A DNA stretch of 64,000 bases. Origin: Typha latifolia. Lineage: Eukaryota; Streptophyta; Magnoliopsida; Poales; Typhaceae. The notes beneath the pieces are model-generated. The model saw only the letters and a list, made by a program, of their open reading frames with translations, had not been told where the DNA came from and did no database searches. The position numbers were made by a program, and so were the translations under genes. This document shows, in pieces, positions 26,372 through 54,639 of the stretch (position 1 is the stretch's first letter; the number at the start of each line of letters is the position of its first letter). The DNA is taken from assembly GCA_019914945.1 (NCBI GenBank), contig CM034113.1, positions 2,666,001 to 2,730,000 of the forward strand. The letters run 5' to 3'.

Positions 26372-27426
26372 GCTTCATCACTGCAGCTGAGTTAGTCTCT
26401 GTGGGCTGATTGAATTTGTCTGCAGTGGACATTTATCTATTGTTATTAGAGAATTGCCGGCTCTATTAGCATGCCGGACGGTTCTCTTCCGTCATCTTCA
26501 ATATGCAAGGATGAGTAGGATTTATTTTTTTCTTTTCAAATCCCAACTCAGTTTAGTGTGATTGTCATAAGTATTGCGATTCATTTTGATTTTGTTATTA
26601 AGGGGATCTATGTTGCATGGAGCATTATTGACCTGTATTCTTTTATTATCTCTTTATTAGGATTACTGATTTTATCTGTATGTGATTTTTATTCATTTCT
26701 TGGTTTATTTATTCAACAGGATAAATATCTGTTACTCTTTAAGTTAGTTAATCTGAATGTAAATTCTGATTTTTTTTTTTAAATTCTATAGATGATAATA
26801 GAATCTGTAACCTTTAGGACCTCATTGAATCTCTTTTCTTGAGCTACTAATTAGTCCATTATCAGAATAATGCAGTTCAGAATTAAACAAAATTCTTCTT
26901 TTTTCTCAAACGTATCTTATTTTTAAATTACTACACAGGGGTTTAATTACATAAGATTTGCTTTATTTCCCACTGATGGAAGCCTAGAATTGATCAAGGT
27001 TGGCTTGTTTAGTTTCAATCTGTATCATTGTACGCGTTAGTATATGGTGTAAATGATGGTAGAATTGAAGAATGGTCATCTGGTTTCCTGATTCAAATAT
27101 TAAATGAGAAATTAATATAAACAAAAAATATTTTATCTTCCTTTTCTTCTTTCTATTAATCATTGAGAGAATGTGTTTTAATATTCATTTAGTTAAAGTA
27201 AATGTCAAGATGTTGCACGTTAGGCCCTCCTTTGGATAGGATATCTTATGGGATATATACATTGTGAGATTTTTGTATTATATTTTATTTGTAGATGCAG
27301 TTTTTTTTAAAAAAAAATCCAAAATTGTTTTAATTTTTGCAAGGACCACCAGTTATTCATCATATTAAGGGATGGGATAAGACACTGTAATAAATTGGTT
27401 TATCATGCTTTTTTTTTTATCCCAGT
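26372..27426. other. PP2C 3' region and intergenic DNA
   Basis: Contains the presumed 3' UTR of the phosphatase gene. From about 26,565 to 26,710 the sequence is repeated near 49,983-50,100 (shared GATCTATGTTGCA, ATTATTGACCTGTA and TTTTTATTAGGATTAC-like blocks). This marks the start of the large duplicated block. No gene was recognised. Confidence 0.55.
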
Positions 27427-27978
27427 TCTAATTAGAGGGGTAATTTACAGCAAAAAAACCTTTTAGTTTTCTAATTGACATAAATAGGTCTTCCTATTTA
27501 GTGAATTACATATTCATACCTTTTTTTTTTACTGATTTAGACTAATTTTACCTTTTAATTTCGATGCGTACATTGTTAAAAATTAGAGCGTACATTTTAC
27601 ATAAGCAATGCGTATAAATTACATAAGTAATGCGTGACATTTTTTTTTGAAATCTCAATGTGCACATCGTTGAAAATTACAGTGTATATTTTGCATAGGC
27701 GATGCATATATATTATATATGTGACGCGTGATTTATTTTTTCCGAATCTCAATACATATTAAAAAAAATTTAGAGCGTACATTTTATATAGTCGATGCGT
27801 ATAAATTATATTGGTGATGCGTGACGTTTTTAGGACATAGCGTCTTGTTGAGATTTTTTGTTAGGACTAAATCAGTAAAAAAAAAACGCAAAATTTTAAT
27901 TTGATAAATGGGAAGCCTGTTTCCGCTGATTAGAAAACTAAAGGACTGCTTGCTGCAAATTGCCCCTAATTTGAGATA
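27427..27978. mobile_element. Foldback element with three internal ~120-bp tandem repeats
   Basis: Terminal inverted repeats of roughly 100 bp: the left end has TTTTAGTTTTCTAAT and TTTACTGATTTAGA, and the right end has their complements (ATTAGAAAACTAAAGG, CTAAATCAGTAAA). Between them, three diverged direct copies of a ~120-bp unit carry GAGCGTACATTTTACATA, GATGCGTATAAATTA and ATGCGTGAC. No ORF is present. I did not find this element in the corresponding part of duplicate copy B, but that region is too diverged to define a clean empty site. Confidence 0.7.
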
Positions 27979-29047
27979 AGAAAACTGGAACAAATAGAAA
28001 GGATAATTTCATTTAGAGGAACTATCGCCATTTTAAATTTTAGTTTAGGGAGTCCATGTAATTTTTTTTTCTTCTTAGTTAAGGATGGTTTATCTAGATA
28101 ACACAGAGTTCAAAAGGACATAGAAAATAATGATATATTGGGTCTGAATGAAATTAATCTACGCTTGATAAATGAATATATTTTGCTCTCAAACCCCACT
28201 CAAATAACATTAGCGATATATTGTGTTGCATTTAGAAAGTACAACCAATGTTGAATATTATAACACTATAAGACTACAATGTACTTGATAATATTTTATA
28301 ATATTTATGCAATGCAAATGATTTGACATGATTTCTCTGACCAATTCCAAAGCTACACAAGAGTAGACAGCAGAAAGTTTTATTAATATTTTTCTCTATG
28401 TAAAATGAAAATACAACAATCTATTATATTTCAAATCATGGAAAGGACAATAAAATTAATTTAATTTTTGTTATCCTATCATAATTATCAAAATCAAATA
28501 CCTTGTTCCTATCCAATAAAAATATAACATCTTATCCTTCTTTTTCCAACCCAATAAAAAGAAGAGAATATCACTGTACTTCACACCTGGTGATTCTCTA
28601 TTTTATTTCTATCCTTATTTTTCCCAATCCCACAACCAAATGGGCTTACATAGGATCAGCATTGCTGTATGTATAAATTCCTGGTTTATCTATCATCTAC
28701 AGATTCCATACATAGTAGAAAGGATTTAGATAGTTCTGTAAAATGGAAGAAAACCAAAATTGATTTTAGTTCCTTCTGCATAAATGACCCAAGATTAAAG
28801 GAAAAGAAAAAGAAAAACAGACTGAAGAGCTCACAAATATTTTCTGATAGAATATGTATTAGTTCTGTTCCCAGGCACAGATGCAAATATCATTAGGGAT
28901 ACATGACAGCTGCATTTAGCATTTGCTTCTGCAATGGGCCAGACATTGAAAAATGATTTGTTCTGTAAGTTGAGCAGTGCATCAATTACTAGCATTAAGA
29001 ATGTTTTGATTATTGGTGTTGTGAACTTGTGATCCATCATTCGTGTT
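27979..29047. other. Intergenic DNA between the convergent PP2C and SCPL genes
   Basis: AT-rich. It includes the presumed 3' UTR of the SCPL gene near 28,830-29,047. About 28,500-29,047 aligns with about 50,640-51,166 of duplicate copy B. A MITE-like end (CCACAACCAAATGGGC) occurs near 28,632. No additional gene was recognised. Confidence 0.5.
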
Positions 29048-43709
<14,662 letters not shown>

Positions 43710-43730
43710 TGTTGTGTTTGGATTGGAAGG

Positions 43731-44777
43731 AGGAGTCTTCTCCAAAGAAAGCGGGGAGGTGGGAGAGTAACTGACAACGTCACAATAGCTAGAAGCTGAG
43801 TGGAAGAAGGAAGAATAAAAGGACGAAAATTACATTGCACACCCTATAACTTTAGGAATACTAGGTTACGACCTCTCTTACAAAAATAAGTAGGCTTTGA
43901 CCAAATTAGACCCATTTTCTCCTTTACATTAAATTTATTATCAAATTGGGTATAATTTACTGTAGTACTGATAAAATTGCTGAACTAATCAGCGTTTTTA
44001 TCTAGGGATAAAACCCTAATCAATTTAGTATTTTTTATTAGGATTATACTGAATTAGATATCGTTTAATAATAAGTTTGAGGGACAATCTATTTTGATAA
44101 AAAAAACTTAGAATAGGGTTATTTTGGTCAAAAACTCAAAGAAAAAGCGTAACAAATATATTTTTTTTGCAAAGCAAATGATTCATAAGAACTACTAATT
44201 TCTCTCTCATAATCAAATGGTTGAAATTAAATAATACTAAATAAAACTAATCAGAAGTATCGGTAACTTTTCTAAATTGTAAGGGTAAATTAGTCATTTT
44301 CATTTCTCTCTTAGCTATCTATTTTTTTATAAAAAATTAAAAAAAAATAATAAATTGGTAGAAATTCTAATTTTTTATTAATTAATCTAGTCACATATAA
44401 AATATCTTATATACTCTTTAATTTATCGATAGATAAAAATAATTTTTAATAATTAATTTGTTAGTATGGAATCATTGCTATTTTTGCAAATCTTGGAAGC
44501 AAACCAACTCGTCGCTGGATCGACAAAGGATCAACCTGAGTGGATCATCTACATCCTCCATCGCAGGAATGTACTGCAACCGAATGCTTGGCATGAGTTA
44601 ATTGGCCATTAATCAAATTAAAAAACTTTTAGTTTAACAAATGATATGTTTTCCTCAGCTAATTACTAGAAGCCAGGTAGTCAGAAATGTAGTAAACTGA
44701 TGCAGTTATGCCTTGCAGGCGATCCGATACCGTTGTCCAAGGTAGGTAGCATAGTGGGATTCGTCCTTTTTAAGCGG

Positions 44778-44810
<33 letters not shown>

Positions 44811-44874
44811 CGGGCATGATATTTTTGCGGCGTATAAACCGGAAGTAAAATATCATTAAATATTAGAATGCTAT
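43731..44874. other. Intergenic DNA upstream of the SCPL gene
   Basis: The presumed SCPL promoter lies just above 43,709 on the minus strand. Similarity to copy B ends by about 43,730, so the two copies have different upstream regions. The rest is AT-rich, with an (AT)n tract at about 44,781-44,809. No other gene was seen. Confidence 0.5.
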
Positions 44875-44894
44875 GAAGTCTTAACAAGTTGGGT

Positions 44895-44957
<63 letters not shown>

Positions 44958-45097
44958 TTTAGGATGTTTTTTTTGGCATGTATACTATTTTAATTTTTTT
45001 TTTATTTTCTTGTTTGTCTTTCTAAAGTTATATATTATATATATCAAAGTATATGTTATTTGCATAGATATCCACCCAATTACTTTTTAAGTTAAGT
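44875..45097. mobile_element. Small foldback element with (AT)n core
   Basis: The left end has GAAGTCTTAACAAGTTGGGT then GGATAT. The right end has ATATCCACCCAATTAC then TTAAGTTAAGTCTC, the imperfect complement. The centre is a long (AT)n tract at about 44,897-44,958. Length is about 220 bp with no coding capacity. Confidence 0.6.
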
Positions 45098-46490
45098 CTC
45101 TAAATTTTAATAAAAGAAAAAGATAAAACTATCTTTACCTAAGAAAATTTTATGAAAACTAAAATAAGAATAGTTATATTTTTGTGTCTAAATTGTTCAA
45201 ATTTTAGCTTCAAGAGGTCTTTATGTAAAAACTAACTCCCCGTTTATTTTAAGAATAACTTTTTTTTATTCAGAATAATAGTTAAATATTATAATAATAT
45301 GATTTTAGAATACAAATACTATTTATCAAAATTGTATCTTATACCACCTACTAATCCATTACTAATTTACCTTTGATATCCATCCCATCAACCTACTTTA
45401 TATTAAATAAAAAATTATTTATAATAATTTTATAAAAAATAAAACACTTATTTTTTTTTAATTTTTGTATTTACTTTATATTGCATCAAAGGTAATTATT
45501 ACACTATTATTCTACAACAAGGAAATATATGTACAATTATTTCTGGAATAAAGACCTCATTTTGAGAATAACATAAAAAAAAATTCTATTATAGAATTGA
45601 CCTTATTCCTACATATTTTAAAGGGTTTAAATATAAATTTTAGATTTAGTGAGGCATATAAGTAAGTAAGGGATTTTAAAGGGTATGTATGCAAAAACCC
45701 TTATATTTATAGTTTTGGACCACTACATTTGGGAAGTCCTATTTATTGATGGGATTCTTAGGATCAATAAGATTTTCCCCCGGCGGCAACATAGAGTCAT
45801 TTCTATTAAGTTAAGAGAATTTTACAAGAAAGAAAAAATAGGGGTATATTTGAAGAGATGCATCCTTTATTCTAAGGATGCTTAAGCGACTCTTCGTCAT
45901 CTATAAAAAAAATTGCCATAATTAAACTAGATATAAAAAAATGTAGGGAATAATTTCAATTTCTGTTGATTTCTATTGTGGGTTGGGAGACCTTCTCAAG
46001 ACCCTTTAAAAATACATCTATTAAAGACCTTGATTGCATTGAGTTTCGTATCCTAGATATAGAATTTTCACAAGTTTATTTGCATCTATAGTGGGGAAAT
46101 CACTATTCTAAAAATTTGTGGTAGAAATTTTGTATAAAATTGAGAAGAGTTAAAGATATGCTAAAGAAAATAAAATTGTATGCCACTATTATAATACACA
46201 AGCCTAAAAAAAATAAAAGAATAATGGCTCAGGAATGCAACTACAGACTCAGTAATGCTTCTACCTCCACCTCGTGCTCACTAATCGAACGCTTGCGATC
46301 CTAGAGTATGCAAATGTTAAAGCGACCGATGATGCTATGGACATCCCCGAGAAGGCCTACAACCTAGATCTAGCCCTTGTGATCACAGGGACCTCGTTCA
46401 AACAAAGAAAGATCACTCCATCATCGGCCAAGGTTGCAGTCCTTTTCAAATCCAAGAGTAGGAATTATGGTGAGATAGATCCTTTTTGCA
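45098..46490. other. AT-rich spacer, no recognised gene
   Basis: No domain was recognised. The open stretch at about 46,274-46,495 has no family I can name; only its last part, from about 46,490, resembles LINE reverse transcriptase. Confidence 0.45.
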
Positions 46491-48490
46491 TCAACCACGC
46501 CTTTAAAATTAGTCATCTCTTATATACGGATGACTTGCTTATCACTATTAAGGTATTAATACTGATGAACATTCTGTGATGAATCTACTAGAAGTCTTTG
46601 AAACGTTCTACTACATTACAAATTTAAAAATAATTAATGATAAATCTGAAGTGTTCTTTTTATTCTTTGTGTCCGATGATGTGGCAAATAATATTTGTAA
46701 GCTCCTCAAGATTGAGATGGAACTATCTTTTTCCTTACTTAGAGGCCCTTATCTCTTCTAATAGACTAAAAATCAGAGACCATGAGCTTGTCATCAATAA
46801 GATTGATGGTAAGCTAGCTAGGTGGAAAAGATCCAACCTTACCCAGGCCGGTTACCTTATGCTTATAAACTCAGTCATATCGGTTCACTTACTTTCATTC
46901 ACTTGGACCTCACTGGCTATCATGGATTGAATTGAGAAGAGAGCTCAACAATTCTTCTTCTCGGATAAGAATAAGGGTAAGAGGGGCATCCACCTCACCG
47001 GATGAAACCTTATATCCAAACCCAAACTCCATGGGGGTCTTCATCAGGAATCTTCGATCGATCCATTGGTCCCTAGTAGTGAAATAGGTCCTTGACATGT
47101 TAAACAACTCGAATGGTAATTGGACTCAGCTGGTCTGGTCCAAATATGAAAATGTCCACCCTTGGCATATCAAGAAGATTAAAAAAGTGAATTAGGAGGC
47201 TCCTGAAAGAGGCCTTGCTGCATACCCGTTCGAGTTATTTTAGGCTTCTCAAAAATAGAAATACCACCTCTATTTGGAAGGATCCTTGGCCGCACAAGAT
47301 CCCTCTAAATAAGTGGCTTACTTTTGTTAATATGAACCTAGTCAATATGATTCATAAAGTTTAAGAATTGATTGGATACAAGTCCTAGCTTGAGGATAGC
47401 ATGTTAGACCTATTTTAGCCTAAACTAAGTGAGAAGGTCTTCGCCATCTACCTCCCACTTAGTGAAGGACCAGATTAATGGATCTAGTGCTCGAATCTCA
47501 CGAGCCAAGCTACATCCAAGTCTGTTTATAATATTATCAATGAGATTGATTTAGTGGAAGTTACCTTGGAACCGTTTGCCTACTACAGCCATGCTTTCTG
47601 AGCTGAGACTAAGCTTCTCAAGAACTTGCCATGAATGTGGCCTCTTCAATGAAACGATTGATCATCTTTTCTTTTCTTGTTTTTTTTTTTTTTTTTGCTT
47701 GTAATATGTGGCAAGAATTCAATAAGTCTTAGCCTATTGGGCCGCCCAACTCGTTAGTGGGCTGAGGGCTCTTGGATGATGATGAACAGTCTATTCCCTA
47801 GCAAAAACAGATTTACCATGCTCTCGGTCATGGTTGTGCAACTTTGACACACTTGGAAAAATAGAAACATCTCCTTTAATAATATTAAGGAACATCCTAA
47901 TATTATTTGGAAAGACCCTTGGCCCTTGTGTACAAATATCACTATATTTTGTCTCTTCCTTTAGCAAAAGCCCATAATTTTACCACCTCTAGCTAGGTTC
48001 CCAATGAGCTTGATGGGGCAGGCTTCATCTTACGTTCCTCATCGAGCTCCTTGATTTTGGTCGACCATCGCTTCGATATTTTTCAAATGCCAATCTCCAC
48101 TAAAGTCATCACCTTTGAAGATGAGCTAATTGCTATTCAGAACCTAAGCATATCACACCTAGAAATAGATCAGACTCTCAAGTGCTTGTCAATATCTTTA
48201 ATGAGGTTCTTCCGACCCCTTGGATGCTATCTACTCTAATCGATGACTTTATCTTCCTTCTTTGTATCCCCCATTAAACTATAAAGCATATTTATCGAGC
48301 CGCAAACAAATTAACACACTAGCTTGCTAACTCGGGTAGACAAGCAAGATTTGGATGAACCTAGCAAGGGGCTTTCTCAAACCCTTTAGTATGACTTTTG
48401 TACTCAAACACCATGGGTACCACGGTTCCCTATGAATCTTAATTAAAATGGTCGCTTTCTTAATAATTTTTTTTAAAAAAAAAGAGATGA
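46490..48490 (+). pseudogene. Decayed L1-type LINE, 5'-truncated (RT C-terminus, zf-RVT, RNase H)
   Basis: Frames switch, but the order is that of a plant L1 ORF2. The RT catalytic region shows HLLYTDDLL (~46,517; usual YADD is YTDD), then SDDVANNICKLL, then the conserved post-RT block NRLKIRDHELVINKIDGKLA with ARWKRSNLTQAGYLMLINS (~46,765-46,885). A zf-RVT motif CHECGLFNETIDHLFFSC lies at about 47,627-47,681, and RNase H-like remnants at about 48,010-48,350 include HIYRAANKLTH. A 3' A-rich stretch near 48,470-48,485 may be the tail. Many stops and frameshifts are present. The endonuclease region is missing, so it is a dead, 5'-truncated copy. Confidence 0.85.
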
Positions 48491-48545
48491 TAAGGGATCT
48501 CATATATTGAGTGGAGAGACGCTTTGTGAAAAAAAATGGTGATTC

Positions 48546-48583
<38 letters not shown>

Positions 48584-49079
48584 AGTGAACATCCTTTTCT
48601 CACATAGTAATGCATTTATAGAATAATGTATGCTTTACCATGTTGCACTATTAGTGTTAGTTCTATGTTTAAATATCCATATGTAGTAGTGTACCTCTTG
48701 TTGCATTGTAAGTGCTAGTTCTATATTTACATCTCTGCACATATGTATGTCTATTCATGGTCCACACAAAGTATATTTAGGAATATTCCATGTATTTCTT
48801 ATGCTAAATGATTGGTGATGCTAATTGTGATGTAGTGGTGATGAGGTGTATGGATCACTCTTCTAATTAATCGAAAGCTGAGTCTAACGATACCTGATAG
48901 CCGCTAAGGTGAGAGTGAGGATAAAACATAGGTGGCACGATGCCGTTGAGTGATGGCATTATGTATAAACTTATATATAGGGCCTAAGCCTAAGATCTTG
49001 GCATTATAGATCCACGAATAATTAGATAGGCTAAAATTGACTCGCATAGCCCGATCAACACAGGGAGAAGGCACTTGAT

Positions 49080-49128
<49 letters not shown>

Positions 49129-49979
49129 GGTGATGGGTTAGCGACCGAGGTCATGAGTCTGTAATAGTAAAGTTATTTGTCGACTATTATTATGAGCAGA
49201 TGATATCTCTATTAGGATCAATCCCATCTTGAGAAACACTCTTGGTGGTGAGTGCAAGTGAGATGTGATGACATGTTGGTTATAATGATCAAGCCTAGTG
49301 GGGGGTGGTAAGATGAGATAAAATCATCAAGGCAAATCATTCGTGCGATACTTAAATGTATTTAATATGATTAAAATATAAAGCTACTAAAGTGATAATT
49401 ATATACAAGAACAACATGATGATTATGACACCTCTTCATTGTGTATGCTTACGTGTAGGTGGCATGATGCCATAAGGTGCTCAATAAGGGATCTTTCATA
49501 TGTTATCAACAATGTGTAGAGATATGGACCATGATAATATACAACTACTCAACTTATGTCATTACTATTGCCATAATTATGCTATTGGTCATGCCCTTGC
49601 ATCACTTGGTCATTTTCTCAAGTACTTATGTTTTACTTGCTTTGCTTATGGCTCACTCCATCATTGTTGTATGCTTTCAATTTCAGCTTGAGAGTTGGAG
49701 TGGATTCCAGTGAGATAGTATGCTGTGGCATGTGAGAGCCTACCTGTGGATGAGCCTTAGCTTTAATCATCTTACATCATGTTCTGATTATGCCATGTTA
49801 GTCAACCCCTTTGGAATCAATATCTTGGATTGGGCATTGCCTTCTCTTGGGCCTTTTGGGGCCAACTTTCAACACTTATCTATTTTTAACCACATACATC
49901 TTGCGTGCCGCGGCACGTGTAGGTGTAGGTCTTCGAACTTAGTCTATTTTTCATACGTCAACTACAAACACAACATGGA
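48491..49979. other. Spacer with microsatellites and possible LTR-like fragments
   Basis: Contains a (GA)n run at 48,547-48,577 and an (AT)n run at 49,082-49,125. A direct repeat of TAGGTGGCATGATGCC-type sequence occurs near 48,930 and 49,456. The texture of mixed GC content with no ORF suggests retrotransposon LTR remnants, but I found no defined ends. The small overlapping ORFs near 49,477-49,998 have no domain. Confidence 0.4.
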
Positions 49980-51723
49980 GTATTGTGATTTGTTATGATT
50001 TTCTTATTAAAGAGATCTATGTTGCACACATTATTGACCTGTAGTTATTTCTTACCTTTTTATTAGGATTACCGATTATTTCTGTATATAAAGATTTAAG
50101 TGTAAAATATTTATCACTAATTCTTTTGATGACGGCTAGATTCAGCTCTTCTAATTCTTTTGATCAAATTCTGATGTAGAACTAACAATCAGACATATGT
50201 AGATGACTCACTTCATAATAGATAGGAAATATGTGATCATTGAACTCATAGATGATTTACTTAAAATTTTGTTGATCACCTATGTAGAATTGAGAAACTT
50301 CTCTACTTCATAATAGGACAATCAGAAAAGAAAACCTAAGTTTGAATAAAATTCAGAAACACTTGGATATGCACCTAACTTATTGGGTGTGAATCCAACC
50401 CTGCTAACATATGACTTTGATGTCCACATTGGTCTGGGTGTGTACCCAAACTTCAAAGTTAATTCTCATCTCCTTCCACAAGTTATATATCACGATCTTA
50501 TATTAAATCTGGATTGCATAACATATTTTAAAGTATTTTATGTCCACGAACTTTGCTATTACATAAAATTGCACTAACATCTACTATACAACAAACCAAC
50601 AAAATGACAATAAGGTAAATTTGATCCTTCTTATCCCTTATCGTAACTATCAAAATCAAACACATTCTTATACAATTGTTTATTTTTATCCAAGATAAAT
50701 ATTACATTTTATTCTTCTTTTTCAACCAAATAGCAGAATAAAATTAGAGTATCACTATATAGTTTATCCCCAGCATAATTCATTATTTATCTCTATCCTT
50801 GTTTTTCTCTATCCTGCAACCAAATGGGCGACATATACTAGTATTGCTGAATGTAAGAATTCTGGATTTGTCTTCCCCAGATTTCATAGATAGTAAAAAG
50901 GATTTAGATAGTTCGGTAAAAAAAATAAGAAACAAAAATTAGGAGATGCTGAAAAACTAAAACTGATTTTAGTTTTCAGTGGAAAAGAGCCAAGATCAAC
51001 TGAAGAGCTAATAAATATTTTCTGATCTAATAAATGGCAGCCTCAGCTTTGCTTCTGCAATGGGTCAGGGGCAACGAAAAAATTATTCATACTATGTGTT
51101 AAGCAGTACATTCATTACTTGCAGGAGAATGCTTTGGTTGTGAACTTGTGATCCATCATTAGTGTTCTACAGCTTTGCGCCTGCGAGCCAGCGGCTATAA
51201 AAAGCTAGTGCTTCCTGCGGCTTGTATTCACGAACAGTATGCCCTGCTCCCTGCACAAGAAACAACCACAGGATGGGGGAAGAGTACGTCATATAGAATC
51301 AAAACGCAAAATCATGTAAACCAAACGGCAAGTCTAATTAGAACAAAAGTAAACAGAACTGATACTCCTAAGCTATCCGCTTGACATAATTCAATCGTGT
51401 AGTCTTAGAAGACTACCAAGTGTGTCAATAGCCAGATGTAGCAATTTCCTACCAAGCTCACTTGATTACCGATAGGGATATCAACTATGTATCTCCAATT
51501 AGGTAATTTTTGGTTATATTACAAATAAACAGGAACAATTCACATATTGATGCCATTTTTTTTCTTTTTCTTTCTTTCTTAAGTATTTAATTTTAGGAAA
51601 GTGGGCGAAGCCCAATTATGTTTTATTGAAAAAGATTACAAAGATACCAAAATAAAAAGAAATGATAAAAAGGAGAATAATAGAGAGAGAAGCGGAGAAG
51701 TGATTAAAGGAGGCAGAGGAGGA

Positions 51724-54463
51724 GGTAACACCTTAAAAGCTATTAAAAAAAAGGGGGAGGGGGGGGACCCAGCGCCCTGCCACCCCCTTATCCGACCCGT
51801 CCTCCTCTTCTTCTTCTCTTGCCGTGCACGCCACCCAGCCCTTCCCTATTTCTTCTCCACCCCGCTATCTCTCTCTCCCTATCCTCTCTCTCGGGTTGCC
51901 GACGAAGTCCTAGAGCCAACGAAGCCAAGCGCACAAACCCACGGTAAGCCCCTAACCCCCTGTAATTTAGTAGATTAAACCCTCCCCCCTCACCGTCGTC
52001 GAAGTCCCCGACGACTGACGACTTCGCGTTTAGCCGCTAGTCCGAGGGCTCCGGTGGAAGGGAGCGGCTCTCTAGTCGGGCTTCGGGCCTTTACCGTTGG
52101 GAGGAGGGACCTCCATGGCTGCTGGCCATGGAGCGTGCCTCGCCGCCTTGTCGGCCACCCTGGCAGTGGGGCGAGCTACCCCCGCTCCCCCTCGTAAGCA
52201 GGGAGGACGGGCGACGACTCCACCGCAGCTCGGGTTATGCTCGCCGTCGTCAAGCCGAGCCCTCCTCCTCTTTCCCCTTGCCTTCCCTTCGACTAGCCAT
52301 CCTCCCCCCCCTCGTGAGGGTCGCGGGCCGCCAACCTCGAGGGCGAGCTGCCGGTTGCGTGGGCCCTCGGTAGTGCCGGGCCCCTTCTCTCTCCCCCTCT
52401 GTATCCTTTCCTCAAAGGATATGGTGAGGGAGATAAGCATTTGGTGGGTTGCGGCAACCTAGACTTTTGGTGGGCTGCAGGCTGTAGCCCACTAAACCAA
52501 AGATTTGGGTGGGCTGCAGACTGCAGCCCACCAATCAAATTATTAGTGGGCTGTGGTTAGACCCCTAGCTCACCACAGCTAACCTAGTGGGCTGCAAGCC
52601 CACCAAGGCCTCCCTTACCCTATTGGGTTGGGCTCGAGCCAACCCAACCCAACACCCCAGCCTAGGCCCATTTGGACCATATAGCCTCATTTCTCTATTC
52701 CACTTGATTAATTAGCCTAACCAATCCCCTAAAGACAGATTATTATAACCTAAATAGTGTGAATTTTAGGATGACATGAAACTCACCATAGAGGACCCTT
52801 GACTCATGTATATGCCTAAACCTAAATTCTCTAACAAGGTAATTTATTCTATTAATTCGATAATCTTAAGTTTGGGTTTACATGCGTGAATTAATAGGAT
52901 CGACACAGCGTGAAGAGGATTTTGAGATTCCGAAGAAGCTGGGTAGTTGAGGAGAACTAGAGTACTATGGAAACCCCTAGGCGAGTAGAGTTTATACAAG
53001 TCTAGAATAATGTAGTTGCAGCTATTATACCTTCCATGACACTGTAGGAAATGTTAGTATTAATACATGCATTTAGTGTACCATGATATATCTTGACATG
53101 TGCAATTATTGATAGTTTACTCAGCACGATATTATGAGAATGTTAATGTTAGCACATGCATTAGTGTAACGATGATCTACATGTATCCTGTATGGTAAAT
53201 CCTTGCATAAATATCTGTTGTGAATATAGAATGTACTGATCATGATGACTGATTTATACACTCATAGACACTGCACCAGTTCCACCTATCATTAGTAGTC
53301 GGGTTTAGACTAGGCAGTGTTTCTACTCACTCAGCTCGGGGTTTAGGGTATCATATATGACTATATTATTAGCGGCTTATACCTGAGGTCGAGAGCCTGT
53401 GTGACATTCAGGTAATTATATTGCATAGTCAGAACTAGATTATGATAATAGAAGAACATGATTGTGAGGCGGAGATATATCTCAAGCGGTACCCGACGAC
53501 GCATAGTTAGGGCGTCCATTGATGAGTTGAGGGCTCCTAATTCTCCCACTAAGGGCGGTAATGATTTAGAGATAGAGAGATATGAGCCCACGACCAAGGT
53601 CCTTAGTCTGATGGCTACAGATAACCGGTCACATGTAGTGTTGCCATACATGTTTGGGTGGCATTACTGCTAGATGTGTATATATCCATCCTCGATGTAT
53701 GAGATAATGGATGGTTATATAATGGATGATTTGATTGAGAATATCTACATTATGTAGTGAATGGCTGGGTGAGCTATGATAAACATGATTAATGCCTTGG
53801 TGAGCATGAAATGACTAAATTACTCTTTTACTTCTAAGCATAATATGTAAATACTATAATTGAGATTTGTATGAATAAAATATTGTATCAGGCTTTATAC
53901 CTGTGTGGACTTATCCTAATATGATTAGGAGTTGGCATGTTCTAGGATAGTGACGTGTAGTCTTTATTAATTGCATTGATTTAGTAACTCATGGTAAGTC
54001 ATTGAAATAGGCGTATTTTATTGCTAGCAACTATAAGCGTGCATTGGATATGCACCTGCGATTTCATTATTATAGATTGTATGAATTCTACTCGCTGGGC
54101 TATGTGCTCACCACTTCTTGGTGGCATCATTTCAGAGCTAGGGGAAGCAGATGCGAGTAACGAGGAGTAGCTACCTTTATTTCAGTTATGACTTTCTATT
54201 AGTTGTATTGAGCCCCTACGAGGGTGTTATAATTAGTGTTGTATTTTGGACATTAGAGTTGTATTTTGGATGTGTATCTTGATGGCTTGTTGTGGCCTGC
54301 GGAACTTGTATTTGGACTCATAATTGTTTACGATTATTTATGGTATGAACCTATATTTCTATGTGCCTTGTGGAAACCTATTATCGACAGGTCACGTGAT
54401 GCACCGCATGGGGGGGATTTACTCACGCGGTATACATGTGTATTTGGAGGTTTGGGTGTTTCA
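51724..54463 (+). mobile_element. 5' LTR of a Ty3-type retrotransposon (+ strand half-element)
   Basis: Homology to the SCPL intron ends at about 51,723, and the unrelated sequence starts with GGTAACACC. The 3' end of the LTR is set by GGTGTTTCA just before a primer-binding site at 54,467. TAACACC against GGTGTT gives the short terminal inversion expected of LTRs, with the usual TG start apparently mutated. Length is about 2.7 kb, with a GC-rich section at about 51,770-52,460. ORFs in it are overlapping GC artefacts. The partner 3' LTR was not found in the window. Confidence 0.65.
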
Positions 54464-54466
54464 ACT

Positions 54467-54478
54467 TGGTATCAGAGC
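54467..54478 (+). other. Retrotransposon primer-binding site (initiator-tRNA-Met type)
   Basis: TGGTATCAGAGC, complementary to the 3' end of plant initiator tRNA-Met, lies three bases after the inferred LTR end and about 160 bp before the gag start codon. It identifies the LTR/internal boundary of the plus-strand element. Confidence 0.85.
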
Positions 54479-54639
54479 TTAGGTTCACCATAAATCCGAC
54501 AAGTCTTTCTAGATACTATTCAAATACATAGGAAAGTGATAATAATAATAATGAATAATTAGGAATAATGAACATTAGTCATGTATGACTTTTGACATAC
54601 TTGTGAATTGAGAACTAAACTACATTGAACTTACTAGGA

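Noticed and set aside
46274..46489. First part of the 101-codon ORF as a separate gene
   Set aside because: No family was recognised; only its end belongs to the LINE reverse transcriptase, so the ORF is a chance fusion.
49477..49998. Overlapping plus-strand ORFs of 63-92 codons
   Set aside because: No domain is visible, the frames overlap and the DNA has the texture of repeat or LTR remnants.
52072..52538. Several overlapping ORFs of 81-122 codons on both strands
   Set aside because: All sit in the GC-rich part of an LTR; open frames on both strands reflect base composition, not a gene.
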